From Flavobacterium granuli (GTDB taxonomy: Bacteria; Bacteroidota; Bacteroidia; Flavobacteriales; Flavobacteriaceae), in the NCBI RefSeq assembly GCF_900129705.1, contig NZ_FQWO01000005.1, positions 1 through 64,000 of the forward strand: a DNA stretch of 64,000 bases, written 5' to 3'. Numbering within the stretch: position 1 is the stretch's first letter; every line of letters begins with the position of its first letter. A program made the position numbers and the translations under genes. Shown here piece by piece: positions 42,253 through 52,005 of the stretch. The notes below the pieces were generated by a model. It did no database searches, was not told the DNA's origin, and saw only the letters and a program-made list of their open reading frames with translations.

Positions 42253-43398
42253 ATGAAAAAACTACTGCTACTTTGCTTCCTGATCTCAATTGTATTTACT
42301 GCAAAAGCACAAAATCTTATCCGATTTGATGTTGATGGAAAGATTGGTTTCAAAAATAATGCTGGCGATCTTGTTATTCCTGCCGATTATAAATATACTA
42401 CCGATTTTCCTGATGGATTAGCTAGGATAGAGTTAAATAACAAATACGGTTTTATTGATATAACCGGAAAAATAATAATTCCATGTATTTATGATTACGC
42501 AGGTTATTTTTCCGAAGGAGTTGCTAATATAGAGCTAAACGATAAACATGGTCTTATTGATAAAAACGGAAAAATTATCATTGAATGTATTTATGATTCT
42601 CGAATTGATTTTTCTGATGGATTCGCCTGCGTAGCCCTAAATAAAAAGTACGGCTATATTGATAAAGCTGGAAAAGCCATCATTCCGTGTGTATATGATA
42701 GATCATTTAGTTTTTCTGATGGATTGGCATCAGTACAGTTGAATAATAAATACGGTTATATTGACATAACCGGAAAAATAATAATTCCATGTCAATATGA
42801 TGATGCTATGCCATTTATTGAAGACTATAGTATTGTTAGTGTAAATAAGAAAGTTAGTGTAATTGATAAGAAAGGTAAAGAAAAAAAAGCTTTAAAATAT
42901 GATAAATTAGGATTTGGATATACAAAGGGGCGCGTATTTCATGTGGGGCTTAATGATAAATGGGGGCTAATTGATCATAAGGGAAATGAGCTGGTTTATC
43001 CCATTTATGATAAAATGAGAAGGTTTAATGAAAATTTGTTGACATATGTGCAATTAAATAATAAAAGCGGGATGATTCATAGGAATGGAAATGTAGTGCT
43101 GCCTCTAGTATATGATGATATTCGTACTTTTATATATTTTGAGAGAGGTTCAGACTCTAGATTCAGATATTCAAAAATAAAATTAAATGGGAAGTTTGGT
43201 GTTATTGATAATCAAGGAAATATAATCTTACCTCCAATATATGACAGAATAAATCATTTGCATAAAAGTCAAATTCAAGTTCAATTAGATGGTAGATTTG
43301 GAGCTTATGATTGGGCAAAAGAAAAAATAGTTTTTGTAGAATTGGATGAATCATTCGATTTACCATTATGGATAAAACAAGCCGATAGCGAATTTTAA
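42253..43398 (+). CDS. exported WG-repeat protein
   Basis: The 381-residue protein has a signal peptide (ending AKAQ) and about eight to nine WG-type repeats of about 33 residues, each running YGFIDITGKIIIP-x-YD-x-FSDGLA-x-V-like. The repeats make a beta-rich solenoid or propeller-like fold of unknown role, common in exported Bacteroidota proteins. The N-terminal repeats are more regular than the C-terminal ones. It ends the same-strand run of exported genes that starts at 37187. Confidence 0.88.
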   Translation: MKKLLLLCFLISIVFTAKAQNLIRFDVDGKIGFKNNAGDLVIPADYKYTTDFPDGLARIELNNKYGFIDITGKIIIPCIYDYAGYFSEGVANIELNDKHGLIDKNGKIIIECIYDSRIDFSDGFACVALNKKYGYIDKAGKAIIPCVYDRSFSFSDGLASVQLNNKYGYIDITGKIIIPCQYDDAMPFIEDYSIVSVNKKVSVIDKKGKEKKALKYDKLGFGYTKGRVFHVGLNDKWGLIDHKGNELVYPIYDKMRRFNENLLTYVQLNNKSGMIHRNGNVVLPLVYDDIRTFIYFERGSDSRFRYSKIKLNGKFGVIDNQGNIILPPIYDRINHLHKSQIQVQLDGRFGAYDWAKEKIVFVELDESFDLPLWIKQADSEF

Positions 43399-43455
43399 TC
43401 CTATTGACAAATAGCAATTTTACACTTTATATCGTTTAAAAATAAAAAAGATATT

Positions 43456-43887
43456 ATGACATTTCTCTTTAGAAAAACTTTTAACACCCACATTCTGAAA
43501 CAAAAAGTAATTTCTTGGGGATTTCAGAATAAAACAAGGGTATTTCTACCAAATGGAGCTTATGCTTTTCCAGCGGGTTATTTTGCTGAATATAAGATGG
43601 GAATAAAATGATTGCCGGCGATTTGACCCTTCACAAAACAGACATTAAGGAAACTATGATTCTGGATCCTGATGGAGTTCTAATTGTCCGGATTGCATTC
43701 TTCACATGATTGATGAGAATTATGAATAATCGTCAAAACAATTAATCGAGTTTGGAGATGCTTCCCTAGAGTGCATTTAAGTAAAGAACAAAAAATTGAC
43801 TTAAGTGCAGTTTTTTATTTAAATCACTACAACGATGCCATTAAAACTAAAGCCTACCGAGATTTATTCAATCAAAAATGGGTTTAA
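43456..43887 (+). pseudogene. decayed gene, at least three frames
   Basis: ATG at 43456 opens 51 codons with ordinary protein character (ending AEYKMGIK), stopped at 43611. A second frame then reads MIAGDLTLHKTDIKETM... to about 43710, and a third frame from about 43735 gives HLSKEQKIDLSAVFYLNHYND and ends FNQKWV-stop at 43887. The pieces are protein-like but lie in different frames, so the gene appears frameshifted at two or more points. Its 3' end overlaps the convergent gene by 20 bases. Family not recognised. Confidence 0.55.
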
Positions 43888-44395
43888 TAGCTTTACCAGA
43901 TACATCAGTAGTAAAGGAAGTATCCAAATAAATATTACAATTAGGCATGCGCTCCTTCATAAGGAAGCCTTTTTCCAGTATATTTTCTTCTGTTTCTTCG
44001 GAACTCAGAAAGAGTTCTCTAAGATTTTGATTGTTTAAATTTTCACACAAATCAGATAGCGTGATTTTTGTTTTAGTGATGTTTAAACTTTTCAAATCTT
44101 TCATTTGATTAAAATACGGAATACTGGCTTTCGTTATGCCATCATGATTTCTTAAATAAAGAGAGCTTAATTCTTTAAAACCACAAATGTATTTTACGCC
44201 TTCATCAGTGACCAAAGATTCTTTGAGATGAAATTCTACTATTGATTTAACCCTCAAACTAAAAAAATAGAAAAATTCATCATCGCAATCAGAATCAACT
44301 TCTTTAAAAACAACCCATCGCTCAGGAATATCCTCTGCTTTTTCGATCCGATAATGGCGTTGCCAGAATTTTTTTTCTTCTTTAGATAATTTCAT
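43868..44395 (-). CDS. hypothetical LRR-like protein
   Basis: I chose the ATG at 44395 (175 residues, KLSKEEKKFW); a longer frame starts at 44449. The middle shows degenerate leucine-rich repeats (VKYICGFKELSSLYLRNHDG, IPYFNQMKDLKSLNITKT, LNNQNLRELFLSS), about 23 residues each. There is no signal peptide, so it is probably a cytoplasmic interaction protein. It is the only minus-strand gene in this area; its role is unknown, though small cytoplasmic LRR-like proteins beside exported ones can be immunity-type partners (inference). Confidence 0.68.
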   Translation of the reverse strand: MKLSKEEKKFWQRHYRIEKAEDIPERWVVFKEVDSDCDDEFFYFFSLRVKSIVEFHLKESLVTDEGVKYICGFKELSSLYLRNHDGITKASIPYFNQMKDLKSLNITKTKITLSDLCENLNNQNLRELFLSSEETEENILEKGFLMKERMPNCNIYLDTSFTTDVSGKAIKPIFD

Positions 44396-44516
44396 CGTAC
44401 TTCTCATTAAAGACCAGCAATTTAATAAAATACAACCAATCTCGGTCATTGTTTTTTTATTGAGGTTCCAAAGATTTCAATCAATAAAATTGTCTGCAAA
44501 AAGAAAAATAAAGCGC

Positions 44517-44524
44517 TATATTTG
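44517..44524 (+). promoter_or_regulatory. Bacteroidota -7 promoter box
   Basis: TATATTTG, a match to TAnnTTTG, lies 36 bases before the ATG of the deacetylase gene. A TTG 24 bases upstream is slightly too far to be a confident -33 box. Confidence 0.45.
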
Positions 44525-44560
44525 AAATAAGAGGCGGTTTTTTAACAAACGAAAGTACAA

Positions 44561-45334
44561 ATGAAGCGATCTTGTCTTAAAATAGTAGTAATAGTATCAG
44601 TAATAGCATTAGGTTCTTATGAAACTAAGCTCTCAAAGCCGAAACAAAATAAGGCAGGAGTCGTTATTTCTTTTGATGATGCCTACATAGACGAATGGTT
44701 TGAGGCCGACAGACTCTTGAAAAAATACGATTGGAAAGCTACTTTCTGTGTTTGCAGAATAGATTCTATTGGAGCTCCCCAAATCAAAAAACTACAGCAA
44801 TTGCAAAATAAAGGCCATGAAATTGCAGGCCATGGATACCATCATTACAATGCGATAAAATTCCTAAAAACCAATACGATGGATGCTTATATGAAACAGG
44901 AAATAGATCCTATGAGGACTTCAATGAAAAGATGGGGTTTCAATGTTACTTCATTTGCCTATCCTTACGGAGAACGATCGGATGCCCTTGACAAAGCTTT
45001 AGCGCCCAAGTTTAAAATAATACGGGGAAGAGCTTTTTGCGACGAAATCCCTGAAAAGGAAGGATGTTATTTTAGAAATTCAAAAAAGGTCTATGCTTTT
45101 GATATTGACAATAATCATATCCATTTTAGTACGCCTTATCTGTTGCAATTATTAGATTATGCCAAGAAAAAAAACAAAATTTTGATTTTATGCGGACATA
45201 AACCGGTTCAGAATTTGACCGGAAATTACCAGGTAAAAATGGAGACTTTAGAGTGGATATGTAAATATATCCAACGCAACGATATGAAATTTTATACTTT
45301 ATCGGACTTGGATAAGTTAAAAAACACCCATTGA
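44561..45334 (+). CDS. polysaccharide deacetylase (NodB homology)
   Basis: The 257-residue protein has a hydrophobic N-terminus (about 5-18) and a NodB domain: VVISFDDAY supplies the metal/catalytic Asp pair, AGHGYHH the two metal His residues, SFAYPYGE the third motif and a C-terminal ILCGHKP the last. These enzymes remove N-acetyl groups from chitin-like or peptidoglycan sugars, or act on related polysaccharides, outside the cytoplasm. It is a single gene with its own promoter box. The substrate is unknown. Confidence 0.9.
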   Translation: MKRSCLKIVVIVSVIALGSYETKLSKPKQNKAGVVISFDDAYIDEWFEADRLLKKYDWKATFCVCRIDSIGAPQIKKLQQLQNKGHEIAGHGYHHYNAIKFLKTNTMDAYMKQEIDPMRTSMKRWGFNVTSFAYPYGERSDALDKALAPKFKIIRGRAFCDEIPEKEGCYFRNSKKVYAFDIDNNHIHFSTPYLLQLLDYAKKKNKILILCGHKPVQNLTGNYQVKMETLEWICKYIQRNDMKFYTLSDLDKLKNTH

Positions 45335-45504
45335 AGTGATTCATCAAACAAAAAAGAAAGATTGCAAACTGACAACCCAAAACCCAAAACCCACAACTCA
45401 CGTCTCACAACTTACGTCTCACAACCCACATCTCACGTCTCACAACCCACAACCCACGACTCACAACTCACGACTCACAACCCACAACTCACAACTCACA
45501 ACCC
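45335..45504. repeat. heptamer array in convergent intergenic region
   Basis: Period-7 units (CCCAAAA, CTCACAA, CTCACGT, CCCACAA, CTCACGA) run from about 45372 to 45503 between the deacetylase and glycosyltransferase genes. The 65- and 77-codon ORFs here are artefacts. Confidence 0.8.
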
Positions 45505-47778
45505 TCATAAAGAAACCCCGGTCAATACCTTAGTTTTTGGGGAAAGAGCTTGTGAAACCGTATATTTCTCCATTACCAGTCTGGCCATAAGGTAACATAC
45601 TGCAGATTCTGCTCCCTGATTAATATTAATATGATACTTTTCTAAGCCGTCATAACAAGCTCCGTTTGCAGGATTGTACATGATCTGATTAAGGTGATTA
45701 TTGCCTGTAAACCAACTGAAAGCTGTTTCGAGTTGGTTTTTGTATTTGCTTTTTTGGGTAAATTGATAAAATAAGTCCAAGCTAAAGATGATATAAGCAA
45801 CCTCGATAGGCTGCTCCCCAAAAAAATTGCGCTTATTTCGTTTGTTAAACCATCCGTTATTTGATATTACTTTTATCTTTCCTTTCATAAAATAATGCGA
45901 TAACAGAAAATCAAAAGTTATTTCGGCTATTTGATTATATCGCGGTTTGGCCGTCATCAGAAAAGCATACATCATAGCCTCTGGCAAAATGCTATTGGCA
46001 TAGGTCATATAATCTTCGTACCATTTCCATTTAGCATCCGATTTTAAATTATAATAATGTAACAAGCGTTCCGCTAGTTTTTCTGTTAATAGTACGTTTG
46101 TCTCATCTTTACTGAAAAGAAAATTATAATAAAGACCTTTTATCACAAATCCAATGGCTCTTGGTGAAGTAAAATTATCCAGAAGAGGGAAGGCCTTGTT
46201 CCAATACTTTAAGGCTTGATTGCTTAGTGTCAAAGGAAGTGATTCGGTCTTTGACAGCAGATAACCCAATGCCCATAAAGCCCTGCCATTGGAGTCTTCC
46301 AGGTTTACTTTCTCATTTTGATCGGTAAATCTTCGGTCAAAATCCACATAGTTTTTAAAAGAACCGTTATCCAGTTGGACAAATCCGATAAAGTCAAGAT
46401 AGATTTGCATCTGTTTTAAGACCAATTCCTCTTTGTATAAATCATAATGCATAACAGCACCTATTAATGCCCGGGCATTATCATCAAGGGTGTATCCTGA
46501 ATCAGGATCCGGTTGGCAGAATTGCGAAAATTGCAACATGCCAAAATCAGTTGTCATTTCCCATATATGGGTAAGATTGACTGGAGGCAACTCAAAAATT
46601 AAACGCTCTGCTTTATTATTCAATTCAGCAAAAACACCTCCATAGGCAATAGCCGCATTTTCCCAACTGGAGTGTCGCATCTTAGAAAAAGCATTTTTGC
46701 CTAATGCAATTCTCTTTTCTTTGTCATCAATCAGATGCAAAATCGCCCTCTTGAAAGCCTCCGGCTGTTCAAATTCATCGAGTAATATACCCGTGCCGGC
46801 ATCAATAATTTCGATGGCAGGGGGAATCGGTGTCGAAATAACCGGACATCCTGCACTGCTGGCGTAAACAAAAGTACCGCTGACGGCCTGATTTGGATCT
46901 TTGGAAGAAAAAAGATAGATATCCGACAGATTCAGATATTCAAGTAATTCACCTAATTCCAGAAATTTATTAACAAAAATCACATGATTTTCCAATTGTA
47001 GCTGTCTGGTAATATTGATAAGACTTTCGCGATAACTTTCGCCCTCTCGCTTAACCAATTCCGGATGTGTTTTACCTAATACAAGATAGCGGATGTTAGG
47101 ATATCGGGCTACTACTTCAGGAAGTGCATAGAGTACGGTTTCTATATTTTTATTCTGACTCAGTAAACCAAAACTGGACAATACTAAATTCTGATTATAA
47201 TCGTATTTATTTTTCAGGTATTCTTTATCTTTCCAAAGCATAATATGTGTCCCGTGAGCAATTACCTTCACCATTTTTGGGGGACAATTATAATCAGCAA
47301 TCAGAGTTTTAAAGGAGCATTGATTTTGGACGATAATTTTTTCCGAAAGATCACAAATGGCATCTACTACTCGTTTTAGCTTTTCATCAGGATGGGGCAA
47401 AACCGTATGAAAGACGGTAACAATAGGGGTGTTCAAGGCAAGCATAAACGAAAGTAAAGCATCACCATAAACCCCGTCAAATAAACCAAACTCATGTTGA
47501 ATACAAACAGTTCCAATATCATCACGCTCATTAATAACATGAGCCATTAACCGATAGTCCCCGATTTTTGACGTATTTAAAATATAAGACACCTCTTTCT
47601 CATAGTTCCTGTCAGGCAAAACAGAACTCTCTAAGGCACATATTTCTATTGGCAATGAAGAGCCAAAGGTTTTGGCAATCGCATGAATCAAATCACGTGT
47701 AAAAGTAGCTATCCCACATTCTACTGGAGGATAGGAGCTTACTATTAGCATTTTCGGAGGGCTGGAAACTGGTTTCAT
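45505..47778 (-). CDS. two-domain glycosyltransferase (GT4 type)
   Basis: The 757-residue protein starts with a GT-B glycosyltransferase (about 8-400): MLIVSSYPPVECGIATFTRDL, the middle HEFGLFDG, and the C-terminal donor-site part GCPVISTPIPPAIEIIDAGTGILLD. Residues 405-757 form a helical domain (DNARALIGAVMHYDLYKE, NGRALWALGYLL, WYEDYMTYANSILPEA) with the look of an alpha/alpha toroid as in glycosidases. No signal peptide. It lies 4 bases after the GH130 gene, so the two are one operon, probably for synthesis and turnover of a mannose-containing oligosaccharide (inference from GH130). Confidence 0.85.
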   Translation of the reverse strand: MKPVSSPPKMLIVSSYPPVECGIATFTRDLIHAIAKTFGSSLPIEICALESSVLPDRNYEKEVSYILNTSKIGDYRLMAHVINERDDIGTVCIQHEFGLFDGVYGDALLSFMLALNTPIVTVFHTVLPHPDEKLKRVVDAICDLSEKIIVQNQCSFKTLIADYNCPPKMVKVIAHGTHIMLWKDKEYLKNKYDYNQNLVLSSFGLLSQNKNIETVLYALPEVVARYPNIRYLVLGKTHPELVKREGESYRESLINITRQLQLENHVIFVNKFLELGELLEYLNLSDIYLFSSKDPNQAVSGTFVYASSAGCPVISTPIPPAIEIIDAGTGILLDEFEQPEAFKRAILHLIDDKEKRIALGKNAFSKMRHSSWENAAIAYGGVFAELNNKAERLIFELPPVNLTHIWEMTTDFGMLQFSQFCQPDPDSGYTLDDNARALIGAVMHYDLYKEELVLKQMQIYLDFIGFVQLDNGSFKNYVDFDRRFTDQNEKVNLEDSNGRALWALGYLLSKTESLPLTLSNQALKYWNKAFPLLDNFTSPRAIGFVIKGLYYNFLFSKDETNVLLTEKLAERLLHYYNLKSDAKWKWYEDYMTYANSILPEAMMYAFLMTAKPRYNQIAEITFDFLLSHYFMKGKIKVISNNGWFNKRNKRNFFGEQPIEVAYIIFSLDLFYQFTQKSKYKNQLETAFSWFTGNNHLNQIMYNPANGACYDGLEKYHININQGAESAVCYLMARLVMEKYTVSQALSPKTKVLTGVSL

Positions 47779-47782
47779 ACGC

Positions 47783-48820
47783 TTAGGGTTGTTGTTTTAG
47801 TTCATGCAATAATTCGTCAATATTCAAACTTACCACAGCAACATGTTTATCAGCAGCTCCGTAATAAATGTACAATTCCTTTCCAAACAGAGCAGTTCCT
47901 GTAGGAAAAACAACATGATCAACTATCCCTACTTTTTCCCACTCTTTGGTAGGTGAAAAAAGAGGGGTGGACAACCGTGATATTTCTAATTCAGGCTTAT
48001 CAATATGAAAAAGAGCAGCACTGGCATGGTAAATTTTTCCTGTTGGCGTTTCTTCGACCCCATGATAAATTAATAGCCAACCGCAATCCGTTTCAATAGG
48101 AGGACATCCGGCTCCGATATAATTCGCTTCAAAATAATGCTTTGGATCCAAAACAATATGCTGATCAAGATGCATTAAATAGTCTTCCCAAAAGGCGGGG
48201 GTTAACTCATCCCAATGCTCAAAGTAAACTATCTGAATACCGGGCCAGATTCGGTGTAGCATCGCAAATTTTCCATTTATTTTGCGTGGAAAGAGTACCA
48301 CATCTTTGTCTCTAAGAAGTCGCTCCTCATCCTCAATCAAACCAATTTTATCGAACAAGTTGTAATAATGATGGTACTTGGGATTTAGTTTGCTTTTTTC
48401 ACAGGATTGAACAAAATGTTTGTATTGCTTATAATTAACACTCGGAGTAATAATCCCTTTCTTTTCAAAATGTCGCAAATCCTTTGATACCGCAAGGGCA
48501 CCCATGGCATTTACTCCATTATAAGCGGTATAAGTCATGTAATAGAGGCCCTCAATCTTGACAATACGGGGATCTTCCACACCATGTTTTTCATACTCAA
48601 AATCTCGGATAATCAATGGCCGCTCCTCTCTGTCGATAATTTTAACAGGCCCCTCGGTTTTTGCATATCCAATGGTCGAATAGTTTCCACTCTCCACAGC
48701 CCTGTAAAAGAGATGAACTGTATCCCCATCTTGAAAAATTCCCGGATTTAACACCGCCAAACTTTCAAAATTATGGTGGCTGGGACTTAAGATGATACCG
48801 TGTTTTTCTACTGCTATCAT
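47783..48820 (-). CDS. GH130-type mannoside phosphorylase-like enzyme
   Basis: I chose the ATG at 48820 (345 residues), which fits the usual N-terminus of the family; a longer frame starts at 48883. The five-bladed propeller motifs of GH130 are present: VLNPGIFQDGDTVHLFYRAV, HGVEDPRIVKIEGLYYMTYTA, WLLIYHGVEE and VFPTGTALFGKELYIYYGAAD. GH130 enzymes phosphorolyse beta-mannosides (for example beta-1,4 or beta-1,2-mannosyl linkages), or in some cases hydrolyse them. No signal peptide, so cytoplasmic. It is upstream of, and nearly touching, the two-domain glycosyltransferase gene. Confidence 0.9.
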   Translation of the reverse strand: MIAVEKHGIILSPSHHNFESLAVLNPGIFQDGDTVHLFYRAVESGNYSTIGYAKTEGPVKIIDREERPLIIRDFEYEKHGVEDPRIVKIEGLYYMTYTAYNGVNAMGALAVSKDLRHFEKKGIITPSVNYKQYKHFVQSCEKSKLNPKYHHYYNLFDKIGLIEDEERLLRDKDVVLFPRKINGKFAMLHRIWPGIQIVYFEHWDELTPAFWEDYLMHLDQHIVLDPKHYFEANYIGAGCPPIETDCGWLLIYHGVEETPTGKIYHASAALFHIDKPELEISRLSTPLFSPTKEWEKVGIVDHVVFPTGTALFGKELYIYYGAADKHVAVVSLNIDELLHELKQQP

Positions 48821-49207
48821 TTTTATATTTTTTATGTTTTTTTCAATACTTACCAAGGGGCAAACGCACTTATATTTATCCAAAATTCAAAACGATAGTA
48901 TTAAAGGCTGTTTGCCCAAAAGCGCATTAAAAAATACCCGTAGACCTGTCAATACGATGCAAACATTAAAATAAAATTAAGATCAGTAAAAAAAAAATCA
49001 CTCCTGATAACAAAGTTAATCAATTGATAATGAATAAGTTTGGTATTTTATAAAAATGCAGTGTTGTTTTCTATTTCACCAAATAGTTATTTTTAAAAAG
49101 CAGTGATTATAAAACACGGAAGCCAACAGCTACTGCCTATGATAAAAGGACAGTACAGATTTAAAATCTTACTTCAAATTTACCTACACAGGCAAAAACA
49201 GACTAAA
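48821..49207. other. intergenic, nothing assigned
   Basis: About 390 AT-rich bases upstream of the GH130 gene and downstream of the convergently read lipoprotein gene. I see no repeats, hairpins or credible genes in it; ORFs are short and without codon character. Confidence 0.5.
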
Positions 49208-49828
49208 CTAGTGATAATGAAGTTTCAATATTGTTTCCTCTGTACGGTTTGTTTTAGTCGAAATCCGTATTTCTTTTAAACAGTTGCCTTTCTCATCTTT
49301 GGTCACACAGTATAGTAGTACCTCGTCAATAAGGGCCTCATTTTTATCTCTGATGACAATTTTAGAGCGTTCTTTGTTAGTATAATAGAAATACGCTTTG
49401 TGGAAAGGGGCAAAATGATCAACTATTTTAGCAATAGTTCCATCGGTATTATAATGATAGACGGATTCATTTTGTTTGTATCGTTTCTTAGTATAGCAAC
49501 TGATACGTTCTCTTTGCTTAGGCTTCCAGCGTGTTTTACAATAATAAGCTTCTTTGTCGGGATAGATTTCCACAACAAACCATAATTTCTTTTTGGTTTC
49601 TTGCACGAGATGGCCTGAAGCATCAACAGTTTTAGAATATTTGATGCGACCATTTCGGGTAAAAATCATTTGCTTTTGATGTACAAGCCTTTTCTGATCG
49701 TCGACTACGACATAAGTTTCTTCGGTCGCAGATTTTATTCCTTTAGCCAGTCCTTGCTTATCGATATACTTTTTTGTGGCGCAGGAGGCTACGGTCAAGA
49801 GTAGGATAAAAAAGCGTAAAAATTTCAT
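49208..49828 (-). CDS. exported lipoprotein of unknown function
   Basis: I chose the ATG at 49828 (206 residues), which gives a clear lipoprotein signal (VASC, Cys16); the open frame reaches 49897 but the extra part has no signal. The mature protein is basic with a run of beta strands in which YxxDG/YYNTDGTI words recur, somewhat like the toxin-related YD or MORN-like repeats. No family is recognised. It stands alone, flanked by gene-free stretches on both sides. Confidence 0.78.
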   Translation of the reverse strand: MKFLRFFILLLTVASCATKKYIDKQGLAKGIKSATEETYVVVDDQKRLVHQKQMIFTRNGRIKYSKTVDASGHLVQETKKKLWFVVEIYPDKEAYYCKTRWKPKQRERISCYTKKRYKQNESVYHYNTDGTIAKIVDHFAPFHKAYFYYTNKERSKIVIRDKNEALIDEVLLYCVTKDEKGNCLKEIRISTKTNRTEETILKLHYH

Positions 49829-50296
49829 AATTCTAAAGTCTAGTATTGTACTAAGATACTGTTTTTTAAAGAGTTTACTTCCAATAGTCAGAGCCATGTT
49901 TTTTTTTTAAATAAACTTTCTGAAGCGCAGCAGTAAGGATACAGAGCACTACAATCAGTAATTAATCACATTTTCAACTGAAATACCTCGGGCTTTTATC
50001 AGAATAAAACCTGCAAAAGTCATTATAATTTCCAGGTTTTTTGAAATAACCTGAATGCCAATTTTTGTAACTTCGTCCCCATAGCTAAAGATAATGATAA
50101 TTGGCTTACGGGAATTTCTGTTTTTTTTGATGTCAATGGCTTATAAGGGAGATGGGATTGAAATAAGAAGCGATCACTTTAAAAAGAATAAGTTGGTTTA
50201 TGGGATCTTATTTTTTTTGCTGTTTAAAAAGGATTCAGGACTGAAAAAAACAGGATAATTTCTAACTTTATATTTCAATATTTTAAAGCTAAAAAA
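49829..50296. other. intergenic, nothing assigned
   Basis: About 470 bases without a credible gene or clear repeat. A TATATTTC word near 50267 resembles a weak -7 box for the following gene. Confidence 0.45.
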
Positions 50297-50716
50297 ATGA
50301 AAAAGAATAGTATGTTGATAGCAGCTACGCTGATAGCTGGTTATACATTTGCTCAAGCGCCACCAAAGACAGTTATCGATGCATTGGAGAAAAAATTCCC
50401 CAATGCCACAAAAGTGAGTTGGGAAAAGGAAGACCCCCAGGAATGGGAAGCCGAATTTAAGTGGAAAGGAAGTAAAATTTCAGCAGAATTCAAACAAGAC
50501 GGAACCTGGTTAGAAACGGAAAAAGATATAAAACCCAGAGCTCTGCCTCAATCAGTTCTTGCTGCAATCAGGCTGGAATTTCCGGGATGGAAATTAAAAG
50601 AAGCCGAAGAAAAAGAAACTGCTGAGCAGGGAAAATTATACGAAACGGATCTTAAAAAAGGCTCAGAGAAAAAAAGTGTTACTTTTAAAGAAGATGGAAC
50701 AGTCCTGCTAGAATAA
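50297..50716 (+). CDS. exported PepSY-like protein
   Basis: The 139-residue protein has a signal peptide (ending FAQ) and two tandem PepSY-like units: IDALEKKFPNATKVSWEKE (about 26-80) and VLAAIRLEFPGWKLKEAEEKE (about 86-139). This is the short PepSY-like/DUF2874-type arrangement of Bacteroidota. PepSY domains often inhibit or chaperone exported proteases, but these small stand-alone versions have no defined role. Complete in length. Confidence 0.9.
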   Translation: MKKNSMLIAATLIAGYTFAQAPPKTVIDALEKKFPNATKVSWEKEDPQEWEAEFKWKGSKISAEFKQDGTWLETEKDIKPRALPQSVLAAIRLEFPGWKLKEAEEKETAEQGKLYETDLKKGSEKKSVTFKEDGTVLLE

Positions 50717-51234
50717 ATTCAAATAACGCCTTGGCTGTAATTAGTTTTTAATGATGATTTTTCGTCAGTTCGAGTGAATTTTCAGAAAATGCGAACAGCT
50801 TTTTCAGAAAGTTTGTATCGACCCGAGCGCAGCCTTCAAAGCACTCAACCATCTCACGACTCACAACTCACTTCAATTGTCCTTAGCTTCCGCAGTCGAG
50901 CGTCAAATGTTTGAAGAATACGTAAAAAGAAAAGCTGTTTGATCCGCCGCGGCGGAGAGTTCTTTTCTTTTAGTATTCGAAAACTAATTTGACCGACGAG
51001 GGAGCTCAGACTTGAAATCGAAGATTCATGAATACCAAAAAACAATAACAAACCATGAATATTTTTTTGTTTCTTTTTTGATCAAGCAAAAAAGAAAATT
51101 AGTAAGCGTAATTATTTTCTTTTAATAAAAACGTCAATGGTACTGATTTTCGATAGAAAATCGTATCGAGAACAAGGTAGAATAAATTCAAATAACGCCT
51201 TGGCTGAAATTAGTTTTTAATGATAATTTTTCGT

Positions 51235-51341
51235 CAGTTCGAGGCATAATTTTTTTACAAAAAAGCAATATGATAGGACATCCACAGTGTCACCTCGAGC
51301 GGAGTCGAGAGGCTTCAATGTAAAAAACGGCAATGGTAGTG
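51235..51341. repeat. dispersed 107-bp repeat, copy 1
   Basis: Nearly identical to 54374-54481 (about five differences). The centre CACCTCGAGCGGAGTCGAGAGG has inverted-repeat character. The two copies lie in direct orientation on either side of the antiporter gene. Confidence 0.85.
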
Positions 51342-51676
51342 ATTTTCGATAGAAAATCGTATCGAGAACAGGGTAGAATAAATTCAAATAACGCCTTGGG
51401 TATAATTAGTTTTTAATGATAATTTTTCGTCAGTTCGAGTGATTTTCGATAGAAAATCGTATCGAGAACAGGGTAGAATAAATTCAAATAACGCCTTAGG
51501 TATAATTAGTTTTTAATGATAATTTTTCGTCAGTTCGAGTGATTTTCGATAGAAAATCGTATCGAGAACAGGGTAGAATAAATTCAAATAACGCCTTAGG
51601 TATAATTAGTTTTTAATGATAATTTTTCGTCAGTTCGAGTGATTTTCGATAGAAAATCGTATCGAGAACAGAAAAA
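51341..51676. repeat. 100-bp tandem repeat
   Basis: Three complete 100-bp units and a partial fourth. Each starts with the inverted repeat GATTTTC-GATA-GAAAATC, continues through TCGTATCGAGAACAGGGTAG, and ends TTTTTCGTCAGTTCGAGT. Units two and three are identical over almost the whole length; unit one differs by one or two bases. Confidence 0.92.
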
Positions 51677-52005
51677 TTATCATTAAAAACGGTTCTAGCT
51701 AAAGTTCTGTTCGTCCCGATAGATCTTAACGCTGTTTGCTAAACTCTACTTAATAACAGCAAATAAATAGCAGCTATTCTGATGCCTGAAATGATTTTGA
51801 TTTTAGCAATAACGATGGACTAATTGTAAAACCTTTCTAATTAGTTGGTCCAAAACCGCATACTAAAATACCGATACTAAATCCAAATCCAACTCTTTTA
51901 CCAACATTTAAAGTCAAAAAAAATAGCCAAAAGAGCGCTGTTTTTTGCTAAGCCTCCAAAAAAAGTAAGTATATTGCAAATCAATAAAACAGTTAAAATA
52001 AATAT

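Larger units (their letters stand above)
50717..52005. repeat. 1.3-kb region of tandem and dispersed repeats
   Basis: No gene is supported. From 51341 to about 51676 a 100-bp unit repeats with an exact period (starts at 51341, 51441, 51541 and partly 51641); degenerate single copies lie at about 50709-50780 and 51145-51240. A 107-bp element (51235-51341) recurs at 54374-54481. A short heptamer run is at 50848-50872 and the palindrome TCCGCCGCGGCGGA at 50943-50956. The last 300 bases before the antiporter are plain AT-rich DNA. Confidence 0.8.
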
